A stretch of 64,000 nt of DNA from Aromatoleum tolulyticum (GTDB taxonomy: Bacteria > Pseudomonadota > Gammaproteobacteria > Burkholderiales > Rhodocyclaceae): the NCBI RefSeq assembly GCF_900156155.1, contig NZ_FTMD01000004.1, positions 298,784 through 362,783 of the forward strand, in the 5' to 3' direction. How positions within the stretch are numbered: position 1 is the stretch's first letter; every line of letters starts with the position of its first letter. This document shows positions 16,034 through 28,734 of the stretch, piece by piece. The notes beneath the pieces are model-generated. The model ran no database searches. It was given only the letters and a program-made list of their open reading frames with translations, and was not told the DNA's origin. Position numbers and translations under genes: made by a program.

Positions 16034-16927
16034 TTACAGCATCGCCTTCAGCAGCTTGGCCATCTCGGACGGGTTACGCGTCACGGTGAAGCCGCACTCT
16101 TCCATGATGGCGAGCTTGGCGTCAGCGGTGTCGGCGCCGCCGGAGATCAGCGCACCGGCGTGGCCCATGCGCTTGCCGGCCGGCGCGGTCACGCCGGCGA
16201 TGAAGCCGACGATCGGCTTCTTCATGTTGGCCTTGCACCACTGCGCGGCTTCGGCTTCGTCCGGACCGCCGATCTCGCCGATCATAATCACCGCATCGGT
16301 GTCCGGATCGTCGTTGAACATGCGCATCACGTCGATGTGCTTCAGACCGTTGATCGGGTCGCCGCCGATACCGACCGCCGACGACTGACCCAGACCGATT
16401 TCGGTCAGCTGCGCCACGGCCTCATAGGTCAGCGTGCCCGAACGCGACACGACGCCGATGCGGCCCTTGCGGTGGATGTGCCCCGGCATGATGCCGATCT
16501 TGATCTCGTCGGGCGTGATCAGGCCCGGGCAGTTGGGGCCCAGCAGCAGGGTTTCCTTGCCGCCCTTGGCAACCTTCTGCTTCATCTTGTTGCGCACGAC
16601 CAGCATGTCGCGGACCGGAATGCCTTCGGTGATGCAGATCGCCAGATCCAGGTCGGCCTCGCAGGCTTCCCAGATCGCGTCGGCGGCACCCGCCGGCGGC
16701 ACGTAGATCACGGACACGGTCGCGCCGGTTTCAGCGGCAGCTTCCTTCACCGAAGCGTAGATGGGGATGTCGAAAATCTTCTCGCCCGCCTTCTTCGGAT
16801 TCACGCCGGCGACGAAGCAGTTCTTGCCGTTGGCGTATTCCTGGCACTTCTCGGTGTGGAACTGACCGGTCTTGCCCGTGATGCCCTGGGTGATGACCTT
16901 GGTGTCTTTGTTGATCAGGATGGACAT
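16034..16927 (-). CDS. sucD: Succinate–CoA ligase (ADP-forming) alpha subunit
   Basis: A 297-residue SucD of the TCA cycle. It converts succinyl-CoA to succinate with substrate-level phosphorylation. The CoA-binding Rossmann region (QGITGKTGQFHT, residues 14–25) and the phosphohistidine loop (RMGHAGALISG, His256) are visible. It follows sucC after 11 bases and ends before a strong terminator. Confidence 0.97.
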   Translation of the reverse strand: MSILINKDTKVITQGITGKTGQFHTEKCQEYANGKNCFVAGVNPKKAGEKIFDIPIYASVKEAAAETGATVSVIYVPPAGAADAIWEACEADLDLAICITEGIPVRDMLVVRNKMKQKVAKGGKETLLLGPNCPGLITPDEIKIGIMPGHIHRKGRIGVVSRSGTLTYEAVAQLTEIGLGQSSAVGIGGDPINGLKHIDVMRMFNDDPDTDAVIMIGEIGGPDEAEAAQWCKANMKKPIVGFIAGVTAPAGKRMGHAGALISGGADTADAKLAIMEECGFTVTRNPSEMAKLLKAML

Positions 16928-16938
16928 TCAAACTCTCC

Positions 16939-18099
<1,161 letters not shown>

Positions 18100-18354
18100 G
18101 ATTGCCCTTCGATCGAAGCCGCGACGCCCTGGACGCCGCGAACAGGTTGATGGGACGCTTCGGAGCATCGCTCCGCGACATACGCCGTCTCCCTCGACCG
18201 ACGCATACCGCTCCCGACCGGTCGTATGCCGCCCGGCCCGACCTATTGACCCGGACCCGAAACGGGCCTGAAGGTCGCAAGATCGCAGGATTATACCCGC
18301 AATTGCGCAGTGCAGAATCGGCAACTCCCGCGCGAACCGTCCGGCCGCCCGCCG

Positions 18355-18909
18355 CTACTCCTCGCCCAGGGGCTTGCGGTACCACTTCGGGTAATAGCGG
18401 CGCACCGTCTCGCGCGAGCTTTCCAGCGCGTGGCACTTGTCGAGTTGGAAGGGCTTCTCGACGGAGTCCTCGTTATCGCGCCGGTAAGTCGCGAAAGTCT
18501 GCACCGCCGCCGTCGGCAGACTCATCAGCAGCTCGGTCACGTGCGAACATCCGCGCACGTCCGCGAACATCTCCCCGACATTGCGGCGAAAGCCGCGGAT
18601 CAGGTTCAGCCCGACAAGCCGCCCGTAGGCGGGCCCGATCGTGTCGCATTCGCCCGCGTAGGGGACACGATCGGAACATGCCTCGGCATCGACGATGTTG
18701 AACGCCTCGTCTATCGTGATCCGCACGCGCATCTCGTGCACGGGATCACCGGCGCGGCGCACGCCGGACGCGAGCGGATAATCGACGGCCTTCGTGTCGC
18801 GCAGGCAGGCCTCGAGCTCCAGCAGGCCATCGTCGCGGCGAAAACCCTCGACCGTGATCTGGCGCAGATGCGCCGGAGTACGTGCGCACTTGGGAGGAGA
18901 GAGCGGCAT
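18355..18909 (-). CDS. DUF2889 family protein
   Basis: A 184-residue protein recognised as DUF2889 (RRITVEGFRRDDG-like start, here RQITVEGFRRDDGLLELEA; GCSHVTELL near residue 120). No function is known. It is soluble, with no signal peptide. The frame is open to 19029, but the ATG at 18909 gives the usual family start (MPLSPPK); no clear Shine-Dalgarno supports it. It is monocistronic, leftward, upstream of sucCD. Confidence 0.78.
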   Translation of the reverse strand: MPLSPPKCARTPAHLRQITVEGFRRDDGLLELEACLRDTKAVDYPLASGVRRAGDPVHEMRVRITIDEAFNIVDAEACSDRVPYAGECDTIGPAYGRLVGLNLIRGFRRNVGEMFADVRGCSHVTELLMSLPTAAVQTFATYRRDNEDSVEKPFQLDKCHALESSRETVRRYYPKWYRKPLGEE

Positions 18910-19168
18910 CGGACGTACGGCAACGTATGGAAAACCGCATGTTACCGCGAATCGGGACGTTGGCCGCGCGCGCAGATGCACCCATTCCGGGCAGCACGTC
19001 GACGTCTTCCACCCGCCGGCGCTCCGCAATTACCGAATGTCATAAGGTCGGGGTAAGATCTCCCGTTTTCGGCGGGCGGCGGCAATGCAAATTCGTTACA
19101 ATGCTCCGCAACGATTTGATACAAGATATGGCTTTACGCCCGGGCTCTCGCCAGCATAAGAACGGACG

Positions 19169-21025
19169 ATGACAAAACAGCAGTGCCTGCACCCGAGGGA
19201 TTCCGCGCCTCTGCTCCTGGCGGCGCTGCTGACGTTCGCGCCGACGCCGTCAGGCGCCTTCGTTCTCGGCGAACCCGTGCCGCTATCGAAGATCGGCGAA
19301 CCCCTGAGAATCGAGATTCCCGTCCTCCAGGGCGACCTCGCGCAAGTTGCCGAGTGCCTGCGCCCTGCGGTCCCGTCGGCGGCGTCCGATGGCCTGCCGC
19401 GGGTACGCAATGCGCGCCTCGACCTCGCCGGCCGCGCACCGAAGGCGCGGCTCGTGCTCTCGCACCGCCTGCCCAGCTTCGATCCCGCACTGCGATTCGC
19501 CATCGAGGACATCTGCGACAGCCGTCTGCGCCGCGAGTACACGGTGCTGCTGGCCTTCCCCGACGACTCCGCCGCCGCAGCGGAATCCGCGGGCACGCAA
19601 GCGCCGCTGCAGTCCGGCGGCACGCTTGCAGACGCCCCTGCGCAGGAAGCGCCGCGCCGGGCGCGCCAGAACCGTCGCACCACGCCCTCCGCCGACGCCC
19701 CGGCAACGACGTCCGCCGCAGCACCCCGCCGCGTCGCGACACCGGCGACCACCGGCCGCGACCGGCTCGAACTCGGCGGCGGCGAATCGGAGATTCCCGG
19801 CGCCGGCCTGCGCCTGAGCACGCAACTCGGCAGTCTCGCACGCATCGACGCGACGACCGAAGCCCGGCGCGAGGAGCTGCGCCGCGAGCAGTCCGTGATC
19901 ATGGCGATCGACCGGACCATCGTTGCCCAGCTCGAACTGAACGAGCGCATCCGGCAGCTCGAAGCCGTGCAGTCGCGCATGATGGCCGAGCATGTCCGCA
20001 CGCCCGCGTCGGCATCCGGCATTGCCCCGGTCGTCGAACCTGACGAGGCGGAACCGCCTGCACCGAAGGCGCAACCGCCGGAGCCCGACCACAGCGTCGC
20101 CGAGGCCTGGAAACAGGGCACGCTGACAGTCGGGTTCGTCTCCCTGGCGCTCGCCGCCGTCCTCGCGTGGCTCCGCAAGCGCCGCGAAACGGCGCCTGCC
20201 GCCGACGAAACGGAAGCGAAGTCGAGGCCCGCGCCGGCCCGGAAGAAGTCGCCCGCCCGCCCGCCCGCCCCGCGTGCGGAACCGGCCGCGCGCCCCGCCG
20301 CCGCGAAGCCGGCCGCACCGGCCAGCCCGGCCGCCCCCGTGCTCCCGCCGGAAATACCCGAGGCGAGCGCATCCGGACGTCCCCCCGAGCATTCACCGCT
20401 CGGATGGGAGACCGAGGAAGACATCTTCGCCCACCCGATATCGCTCGCCCCGATAGCGCCGATCGACCCCATTGCCCCGATCGCTCCCGTCGCGGTCGAG
20501 GAATCCGCCGAAGAGCACGAATCGGCAATCGAGCTCGCCGAGATCATGATGGGGTTCGGTCGCATCCGCGGCGCAGCCGACACGCTCGCCGAGTTCATCG
20601 CCTCGAACCCGAAGAAGGCGGTCACGCCCTGGCTCAAGCTCATGGAGGTCTACCGGACCGCCGACCTGCGCGAGGAGTTCGACGCTCTCGCACAACAGCT
20701 CAACAAGACCTTCAACGTCAAGACCGTCACCTGGGAGAGCTTCGACGAAGCGCGCCTGGCGACGAACTCGATGGAACAGATGGCGCACGTGACGAAAAAC
20801 GTCCAGCAGATGTGGGGCACGCGCGAATGCCAGGCCTACCTCGAGCATCTGCTGCGCGACAATCGCGACGGGACGCGCGAAGGCTTCCCGCTCAGCGTCA
20901 TCGACGAGATCCTGCTGCTCGAAGCAATCCTCGATGACCAGCTCGGCCCCTACCGGCCCGAAGCCGCCCCGCCGCGGCCTTCGGACGGCGACGCGTCTCG
21001 CGAGACACCCCCTCAGCTCGTCTGA
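19169..21025 (+). CDS. FimV-like inner-membrane protein
   Basis: A 618-residue protein. A signal peptide spans about 1–30, followed by the FimV-type N-terminal domain (FVLGEPVPLSKIGEPLRIEI, residues ~31–50, and REYTVLLAFPD near 133). A long Ala/Pro-rich linker with a short coiled coil (~235–275) comes next. A single membrane helix lies around 317–334. The C-terminal cytoplasmic part has a Pro-Ile-Ala repeat (PIAPIDPIAPIAPVA) and a helical TPR-like end. FimV proteins organise the cell pole and type IV pili; no LysM domain is evident here. The role is inferred from family resemblance. Confidence 0.72.
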   Translation: MTKQQCLHPRDSAPLLLAALLTFAPTPSGAFVLGEPVPLSKIGEPLRIEIPVLQGDLAQVAECLRPAVPSAASDGLPRVRNARLDLAGRAPKARLVLSHRLPSFDPALRFAIEDICDSRLRREYTVLLAFPDDSAAAAESAGTQAPLQSGGTLADAPAQEAPRRARQNRRTTPSADAPATTSAAAPRRVATPATTGRDRLELGGGESEIPGAGLRLSTQLGSLARIDATTEARREELRREQSVIMAIDRTIVAQLELNERIRQLEAVQSRMMAEHVRTPASASGIAPVVEPDEAEPPAPKAQPPEPDHSVAEAWKQGTLTVGFVSLALAAVLAWLRKRRETAPAADETEAKSRPAPARKKSPARPPAPRAEPAARPAAAKPAAPASPAAPVLPPEIPEASASGRPPEHSPLGWETEEDIFAHPISLAPIAPIDPIAPIAPVAVEESAEEHESAIELAEIMMGFGRIRGAADTLAEFIASNPKKAVTPWLKLMEVYRTADLREEFDALAQQLNKTFNVKTVTWESFDEARLATNSMEQMAHVTKNVQQMWGTRECQAYLEHLLRDNRDGTREGFPLSVIDEILLLEAILDDQLGPYRPEAAPPRPSDGDASRETPPQLV

Positions 21026-21065
21026 GCGAGCGGAGGACTCCGCCCCGTCCTGCGGCGTCAGCCGC

Positions 21066-21812
21066 TCACACCGGATTGTCGAGATCGACGAAACGCGCCT
21101 CGATGCCGAAGGTCTGTTCCAGATATTGCGCCAGCGCGTGGATGCCGTAGCGCTCGGTCGCATGGTGTCCCGCGGCGAGGTAGGGCACGCCCGATTCGCG
21201 CGCGAGATGCACGGTCTGCTCGGAAATCTCCCCCGACACGTAGAGGTCCGCGCCCGCCGCGATCGCCTGCTCGAAATAGCCCTGCGCGCCGCCCGTGCAC
21301 CACGCGACGCGGCTCACCGCCCGATCGCCGTCACCCACCAGCAGCGGCTCGCGCCCGAGCCGCGCAGCCAGGGAACGCGCGAGCTGCGCGGCACTCCCCG
21401 GCCGTTCGGGACGGCCTATCCACGCAATGTCCTGTTCGCCGAAGCGCCCTTCGCCGACCCAGCCCGCGAGCGCCGCAAGCTGCGCGTTGTTCCCCAGCTG
21501 CGGGTGGGCGTCGAGCGGCAGGTGGTACGCGAGCAGGCTGATGTCATGACGCAGCAGGCTGGCGATGCGACGCTTGCGGATACCCGTGATGCGGCCGTCC
21601 TCGCCGCGCCAGAACCAGCCGTGATGCACGATGACGGCATCGACCCCGTCCTCCACGGCACGGTCGAGCAGCGCCTGGCTCGCGGTGACGCCGCACAGCA
21701 CCCGATGCACCTCGGCGCGTCCTTCCACTTGCAGGCCGTTTGGGGAATAATCCCAGAACCGTGGGACTTCCAGCAGTTCATCCAGATGGGCTTGCAGTTC
21801 GGCGAGTTGCAT
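21066..21812 (-). CDS. Nif3-like dinuclear metal centre protein (YbgI family)
   Basis: A 248-residue protein of the Nif3/YbgI family. Metal ligands are visible in VIVHHGWFW (near 61–69), YHLPLDAH (~95) and GHHATERYG (~218). Members form hexameric toroids with a di-metal site and are implicated in tRNA or folate-linked chemistry (GTP cyclohydrolase I type 2 is an annotation of doubtful basis). Despite the name it is not a nitrogen-fixation gene. It is divergent from the DegQ-like protease, 73 bases apart. Confidence 0.88.
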   Translation of the reverse strand: MQLAELQAHLDELLEVPRFWDYSPNGLQVEGRAEVHRVLCGVTASQALLDRAVEDGVDAVIVHHGWFWRGEDGRITGIRKRRIASLLRHDISLLAYHLPLDAHPQLGNNAQLAALAGWVGEGRFGEQDIAWIGRPERPGSAAQLARSLAARLGREPLLVGDGDRAVSRVAWCTGGAQGYFEQAIAAGADLYVSGEISEQTVHLARESGVPYLAAGHHATERYGIHALAQYLEQTFGIEARFVDLDNPV

Positions 21813-21885
21813 GCGGTCTCCACTCCTGTTTTCCGGGCCTCATGGCGAGCGCGACACCGCGCGCTCGCCCAATTCGAGCAACATT

Positions 21886-23049
<1,164 letters not shown>

Positions 23050-23068
23050 ACGCTGCGCCGCCGCGGGC

Positions 23069-23830
23069 TTAGTTGCTCTCGATGCGCTCGAGCGCTTCTT
23101 CGCCGCCGTCGGGCCGATCCTTGACGAGAATCCGCGCGATGATCACGCCCACCTCGTAGAGCAGACACATCGGGATCGCCAGCAGCAACTGCGACACCAC
23201 GTCCGGAGGCGTGATGACCGCGGCGACGACGAAGGCGCCGACGATCACATAGGGGCGCGCCGCGGCCAGCTTGGCCACGCTGACCACGCCGGTCTTGGCG
23301 AGCAGGATCACCGCCACCGGCACCTCGAAGGTCAGGCCGAAGGCGATGAACATCGTCATCACGAAAGACAGGTACTGCTCGATGTCCGGCGCCGGCGTGA
23401 TGCTCTTCGGCGCGAACTCGGCGATGAACTTGAACACCGTCCCGAACACGAAGAAGTAGCAGAACGCCATCCCGAGCACGAACAGGATCGTGCTGCCGAG
23501 CACGAGCGGCAGGCCCAGCCGCCTTTCGTGCGCGTACAGGCCGGGCGCGACGAAGGCCCAGGCCTGATAGAGGACGACCGGAAGCGCGATCACGAAGGCC
23601 GCCATCATCGTCACCTTCACCGGCACGAAGAAGGGCGTGATCACGCCGGTCGCGATCATGTGCGTCCCCTCGGGGAGGGTCTGCATCATCGGCAATGCCA
23701 GCAGGTCGTAGACGTCGCCCGCCCACGGCATCAGGCACAGGAATACCACGAGTACGGCCAGCATCGCGCGCAACAGCCGGTCGCGCAGCTCGACGAGATG
23801 CGAAATGAAGGTTTCCTGCACAGCGCTCAT
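23069..23830 (-). CDS. tatC: Twin-arginine translocase subunit TatC
   Basis: A 253-residue membrane protein with six helices. It is the receptor for twin-arginine signal peptides. The typical start (QETFISHLVELRDRLLRA) and the conserved periplasmic-loop Phe/Pro region (FAPKSITPAPDIEQYLSF) are present. It overlaps tatB by four bases. Exported clients in this window include the intradiol dioxygenase. Confidence 0.96.
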   Translation of the reverse strand: MSAVQETFISHLVELRDRLLRAMLAVLVVFLCLMPWAGDVYDLLALPMMQTLPEGTHMIATGVITPFFVPVKVTMMAAFVIALPVVLYQAWAFVAPGLYAHERRLGLPLVLGSTILFVLGMAFCYFFVFGTVFKFIAEFAPKSITPAPDIEQYLSFVMTMFIAFGLTFEVPVAVILLAKTGVVSVAKLAAARPYVIVGAFVVAAVITPPDVVSQLLLAIPMCLLYEVGVIIARILVKDRPDGGEEALERIESN

Positions 23831-24318
23831 GCTTTGTCCGTGGTCGTGTTCGCGAGCGGCGCGGCAGCCGGAGCGAGTCCGAGTTCGAGCTGACGATTAT
23901 CGACGACGGGCCCGGGGAGCTGTGCGTCCGGAAGGTTCGCGGCCTCCGCCGGGATTGCGGCGGGTACCGCCTCCGCCACGGGAGCAGCGCTCACCGCAGC
24001 CTCCGATGCGTGCGGTCCGTCCAGCGCGCTCTTCGCCTCCGCAGCGGTCTGCGCGAGATCCGCCTCCACGCTCTGGACCTGCCCGCGCATCGACGTTTCG
24101 AGATCGCGCGCCTGCTGCTCGACCTGCTGCTGCAACTTCTTCAGCTCCTCGAGCTGCATCTCGCGCTGGATATCCGACTTGACGTCGCCGACGTAGCGCT
24201 GCAGTCGCCCCAGAAGGTGGCCGGCAGTCCGCGCCACCTTCGGCAGGCGCTCGGGCCCGACGACAATGAGCGTCACCACCGCGATGACGATGAGTTCAGA
24301 AAAACCTAGATCGAACAT
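23827..24318 (-). CDS. tatB: Sec-independent translocase subunit TatB
   Basis: A 163-residue TatB with the N-terminal helix MFDLGFSELIVIAVVTLIVV and the following GPERLPKVART motif. A long amphipathic, coiled-coil region and a Pro/Ala-rich tail come after it. It forms the substrate receptor with TatC. It is separated from tatA by 104 bases containing a hairpin. Confidence 0.95.
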   Translation of the reverse strand: MFDLGFSELIVIAVVTLIVVGPERLPKVARTAGHLLGRLQRYVGDVKSDIQREMQLEELKKLQQQVEQQARDLETSMRGQVQSVEADLAQTAAEAKSALDGPHASEAAVSAAPVAEAVPAAIPAEAANLPDAQLPGPVVDNRQLELGLAPAAAPLANTTTDKA

Positions 24319-24371
24319 GATGTAGAAGCCTTTGCCGGCCGGGTCGAGCGTACGGTGACGGCCTCAAAACG

Positions 24372-24398
24372 AAGGGGCGCACTGACGCCGCGCCCCTT
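24372..24398 (-). terminator. Hairpin between tatA and tatB, possible attenuator
   Basis: A 9-bp perfect stem (AAGGGGCGC / GCGCCCCTT) with a 9-base loop. On the minus strand it is followed by CGTTTTG. It lies in the tatA–tatB gap and could terminate part of the transcripts. Confidence 0.5.
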
Positions 24399-24422
24399 GC
24401 CGCCGACATCGCCCGGACAGAC

Positions 24423-24647
24423 TCAGGAATGCAGCTTGTCGGACTTTTCGCGCGCCTGGGCGTCGATGGTTTCACCGCCGATCTTCTGCTGCAAGTCGTC
24501 GGACTTCTCCGACTCTTTCATGCCGTCCTTGAAGCCCTTCACCGCACCGCCGAGATCCTGGCCGATGTTGCGCAGCTTCTTGGTACCGAACACCAGAACC
24601 ACGATCACCAGGACGATCAGCCAGTGCCAAATGCTGAATGAACCCAT
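24423..24647 (-). CDS. tatA: Sec-independent translocase subunit TatA
   Basis: A 74-residue TatA: a single N-terminal helix ([20 protein letters not shown]), an amphipathic helix ([20 protein letters not shown]) and an acidic tail. It is the pore-forming subunit, needed in excess over TatB/TatC. It is 10 bases after the HIT protein gene. Confidence 0.95.
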   Translation of the reverse strand: MGSFSIWHWLIVLVIVVLVFGTKKLRNIGQDLGGAVKGFKDGMKESEKSDDLQQKIGGETIDAQAREKSDKLHS

Positions 24648-24657
24648 ACTGCTCTCC

Positions 24658-25005
24658 TTAACGCTTCAACATGGCCGGAAGCACATCCGGGCCACCGAGG
24701 ACGTGCACGTGCAGATGATACACTTCCTGCCGCCCCACCCTTCCGGTATTGATGATGGTGCGGAAGCCTTCGCCGCACCCGTTCTCGCGCGCGAGCTGGG
24801 CCGCCGTGGTCATCACCCGCCCCATCACCTCGATGTGCTCAGGCCCGAGTTCCGCCATCGACGGGACGTGCAGCTTCGGGATCACGAGGAAGTGCACCGG
24901 CGCGAGCGGGTTGATGTCGTGGAACGCGAGCACGTGCTCGTCCTCGTACAGTTTCTTCGCGGGGATCTCGCCGGCCGCGATCCGGCAGAAAATACAGTCG
25001 CTCAT
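24658..25005 (-). CDS. HIT-family nucleotide-binding protein
   Basis: A 115-residue histidine-triad hydrolase of the HinT type. [12 protein letters not shown] is at the start and the triad HLHVHVLGG near residue 97. Members hydrolyse purine nucleoside phosphoramidates. The ATG at 25005 follows the hisE stop after 7 bases; the longer frame from 25086 would overlap hisE. Confidence 0.92.
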   Translation of the reverse strand: MSDCIFCRIAAGEIPAKKLYEDEHVLAFHDINPLAPVHFLVIPKLHVPSMAELGPEHIEVMGRVMTTAAQLARENGCGEGFRTIINTGRVGRQEVYHLHVHVLGGPDVLPAMLKR

Positions 25006-25012
25006 ATTCACG

Positions 25013-25339
25013 TCAGACCGTCGTGCGGGCCTTCTTCTCGTCGATGCCGGAGACGCCCTCGCGGCGCCGGAACTCGGCCAGCACATCGTCGACCGAGAGG
25101 CCGAAATGCGACAGCAGCACCATCGAATGGAACCACAGGTCGGTGACCTCCCAGACGATGTGCAGCATGTCCTTGTCCTTGGCCGCCATGATGGTCTCGG
25201 CGGCTTCCTCGGCGACCTTCTTGCAGATCGCGTCGGTGCCCTTGGCGTACAGGCTGGACACGTAGGAGGAATCGGGGTCGGCCTTCTTGCGCTCGGCGAG
25301 GGTCGCGGCGACGCGGTGCAGCACTTCGATGTCGATCAT
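25013..25339 (-). CDS. hisE: Phosphoribosyl-ATP pyrophosphatase
   Basis: A 108-residue HisE of the MazG-like all-alpha fold, catalysing step 2 of histidine synthesis. The conserved [15 protein letters not shown] and [14 protein letters not shown] motifs are present. The start at 25339 overlaps the hisI stop by four bases. hisE and hisI are separate genes here, as in most betaproteobacteria. Confidence 0.94.
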   Translation of the reverse strand: MIDIEVLHRVAATLAERKKADPDSSYVSSLYAKGTDAICKKVAEEAAETIMAAKDKDMLHIVWEVTDLWFHSMVLLSHFGLSVDDVLAEFRRREGVSGIDEKKARTTV

Positions 25340-25733
25340 TTGTAGATGTCCTTGGGATCCTTCAGCACGGGGTCCACGGCCTCCCACGAACCCGCGCTCA
25401 GATAACGCTGGAAAAAGCAGCTGTGGCGGCCCGTGTGGCAGGCGATGCCGCCGATCTGCTCGACCTTCAGCAGCACCACGTCGTTGTCGCAGTCGATGCG
25501 GATCTCATGCACCTTCTGCACGTGGCCGGACTCCTCGCCCTTGTGCCACAGCTTGCGGCGCGAACGCGACCAGTAGATCGCCTCGCCCGTCTCGGCGGTG
25601 CGCTGCAGGGCGTCGCGGTTCATCCAGGCGAACATCAGCACGTCGCCGGTCGAGGCCTCCTGGGCGATCACCGGCACGAGGCCCTGGTCGTCCCAGTGGA
25701 TCTCGTTGAGCCAGCGGGCGGAATTGGCGTTAC

Positions 25734-25737
<4 letters not shown>
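25336..25737 (-). CDS. hisI: Phosphoribosyl-AMP cyclohydrolase
   Basis: A 133-residue HisI. It opens the adenine ring of PR-AMP in step 3. Zinc/magnesium ligands lie in [15 protein letters not shown] and [11 protein letters not shown]. The start is a GTG at 25737, overlapping the hisF stop (GTGA). Confidence 0.93.
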
Positions 25738-26491
<754 letters not shown>

Positions 26492-26492
<1 letters not shown>

Positions 26493-27241
26493 CAGGCCGT
26501 TTCGCCGCTGAGTTCGTCCGCGCGCGCCTGCGCGGCGGCGAAGTCCAGCGTGCCTTCGTAGATCGCGCGCCCGGTGATCGCGCCGGTGATGCCTTCGGAC
26601 TCGACCGCGCACAGCGCGTCGATATCCGCCAGCGTGGCGATGCCGCCGCTGGCGATGACCGGGATGCGCAGGGCCTGCGCAAGGCGCACGGTCGCGTCGA
26701 TATTCACGCCCGAAAGCATGCCGTCGCGACCGATGTCGGTGTAGATCACGGCTTCGACGCCGTAGTCCTCGTACTTCTTCGCGAGATCCACGACGTCGTG
26801 CCCGGTCATCTTCGACCAGCCATCGACGGCGACCTTTCCGTCCTTGGCGTCGAGGCCGACGATGATGTGGCCCGGGAAGGCGCCGCACGCGTCGTGCAGA
26901 AAGCCCGGATTCTTCACCGCGGCAGTGCCGATGATGACGTAGGAGATGCCGTTGTCGAGGTAATGCTCGATGGTGTCGAGGTCGCGGATGCCCCCGCCGA
27001 GTTGCACGGGAATGTCGTCGCCGACCTCATCGGCGATCGCGCGGATCGCGGCCCCGTTCTTCGGCTTGCCGGCGAAGGCGCCGTTGAGGTCGACGAGGTG
27101 CAGGCGGCGTGCGCCGAGGTCGATCCAGTGCCGTGCCATCGCGGCCGGGTCCTGGGAAAACACCGTGGCGTCGTCCATTTCGCCCTGCTTGAGGCGGACG
27201 CAATGGCCGTCCTTCAGATCGATAGCGGGAATCAGCAGCAT
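26492..27241 (-). CDS. hisA: Phosphoribosylformimino-AICAR ribotide isomerase
   Basis: A 249-residue TIM barrel homologous to HisF. The start [17 protein letters not shown] has the catalytic Asp8; [10 protein letters not shown] carries the second catalytic Asp. It follows hisH after 62 bases. Confidence 0.96.
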
Positions 27242-27303
27242 ACGGGGATGAGTGGCATCAGAGGAGTGGAAGGGAAGCTACAGACGGGTCCGGACGGCGC
27301 TCG

Positions 27304-27942
27304 TCAGGGGGCCCAGGAAATGAAATTCGCAAGCATCCGCAGGCCCGCCTGCGCACTCTTTTCGGGATGGAACTGAACCGCGAAGATGTTATCCCGCGCT
27401 ACCGCACTGGTAAACATCAAACCGTAATCGGTTTCGGCCGCGACCAGCGACGGCTCGTCCGGCCGGACGAAATAGCTGTGCACGAAATAGAAGCGCTCGC
27501 CGTCGGGAATGCCTTCCCACAACGGGTGCGCGATGCGCTGCTGCACGCGGTTCCAGCCCATGTGCGGCACCTTCAGGCGGGCGCCGTCGGCGGCGACCAT
27601 GTTCGCGTCGGGAAAACGCACGACATTGCCGGGAAGGATACCGAGGCCCGGCACGTCGCCCTCCTCGCTGTGCTCGAAAAGCATTTGTTCGCCGATGCAG
27701 ATGCCGAGGAAGGGCTTGGACGCGGCGGCCTCGAGCACCGATGCGCGCAATCCGCGCAGATCCAGTTCGCGCATGCAGTCGGGCATCGCGCCCTGCCCCG
27801 GAAACACCACCCGGCCGGCCGCGGCGACCACAGCAGGGTCGGAGGTCACGACCACGGTCTTGCCGGGGGCTACGTGTTCGACCGCTTTGGCAACCGAACG
27901 CAGGTTGCCCATGCCGTAGTCGATGATGGCTACGTCGCTCAT
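27304..27942 (-). CDS. hisH: Imidazole glycerol phosphate synthase glutaminase subunit HisH
   Basis: A 212-residue class I glutamine amidotransferase supplying ammonia to HisF. The nucleophile Cys is in [11 protein letters not shown], and the His/Glu pair in VQFHPEKS. It is 54 bases after hisB. Confidence 0.96.
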   Translation of the reverse strand: MSDVAIIDYGMGNLRSVAKAVEHVAPGKTVVVTSDPAVVAAAGRVVFPGQGAMPDCMRELDLRGLRASVLEAAASKPFLGICIGEQMLFEHSEEGDVPGLGILPGNVVRFPDANMVAADGARLKVPHMGWNRVQQRIAHPLWEGIPDGERFYFVHSYFVRPDEPSLVAAETDYGLMFTSAVARDNIFAVQFHPEKSAQAGLRMLANFISWAP

Positions 27943-27996
27943 CGCGGAATCGCTCGCAGGAAAATCAGAAGGTTTGGCGGGGAGTTTGGCGGAAAT

Positions 27997-28584
27997 TCAG
28001 AGGGCGCCCTTGGTCGAGGGAATCACGCCGGCCGCGCGCTCGTCGCGCTGGGCGGCCATGCGCAACGCGCGACCGAAGGCCTTGAAGATGGTCTCGCACT
28101 GGTGATGGGCGTTGTCGCCGCGCAGGTTGTCGATATGCACGGTCACCCCGGCATGATTGACGAAACCCTGGAAGAATTCGCGCGCGAGATCGACATCGAA
28201 GTTGCCGATGCGCGCACGCGTGTAGTTCACGAAGTAGTGCAGCCCGGGACGGCCGGAGAAATCGACGACCACGCGCGACAGCGCCTCGTCGAGCGGCACG
28301 TAGGCATGGCCGTAGCGGAAAATCCCTTTCTTGTCGCCGAGGGCCTTCGCGAAGGCCTGCCCCAGCGTGATGCCGACATCCTCGACGGTGTGGTGGTCGT
28401 CGATGTGGGTGTCGCCTTCGGCCTTGATATCGAGATCGATCGCGCCGTGGCGGGCGATCTGGTCGAGCATGTGATCGAAGAAGGGCACGCCCGTGGCGAG
28501 ACTGGCCTTGCCGCTGCCGTCCAGGTCGATACGGACGGTGATCCGGGTTTCCAGGGTGTCGCGAGTTACTTCGGCTTGCCGCAT
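27997..28584 (-). CDS. hisB: Imidazoleglycerol-phosphate dehydratase
   Basis: A 195-residue monofunctional HisB (no N-terminal phosphatase domain). Metal-binding motifs are [26 protein letters not shown] and DNAHHQCE. It is the first gene of the leftward hisB–H–A–F–I–E block and is divergent from hisC (150 bases between starts). Confidence 0.95.
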   Translation of the reverse strand: MRQAEVTRDTLETRITVRIDLDGSGKASLATGVPFFDHMLDQIARHGAIDLDIKAEGDTHIDDHHTVEDVGITLGQAFAKALGDKKGIFRYGHAYVPLDEALSRVVVDFSGRPGLHYFVNYTRARIGNFDVDLAREFFQGFVNHAGVTVHIDNLRGDNAHHQCETIFKAFGRALRMAAQRDERAAGVIPSTKGAL

Positions 28585-28734
28585 GGGATTCTGCTTGAAA
28601 ATAAGGGTTCCGGACGCGATCGGGCGTCACTCTCCGGCATGATACCATCGCCTGACTGTCCCGCCGCAATGCCGGCCGCAGCGGCCGCCGGGCCTGCGCG
28701 GGGCCCCTCCGACAATCCTGCACCCGATCCTCCG

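Noticed and set aside
21066..21812. Reading the Nif3-like gene as part of nitrogen fixation
   Set aside because: The Nif3/YbgI family is general and its name is historical; the gene is far from the nif promoters and has no sigma-54 element.
27367..28734. A very long plus-strand frame running into hisC (812 codons in all)
   Set aside because: Its first part is antisense to hisH and hisB, both clearly coding with family motifs. Only the part from 28735 is hisC; the rest is a high-GC artefact.
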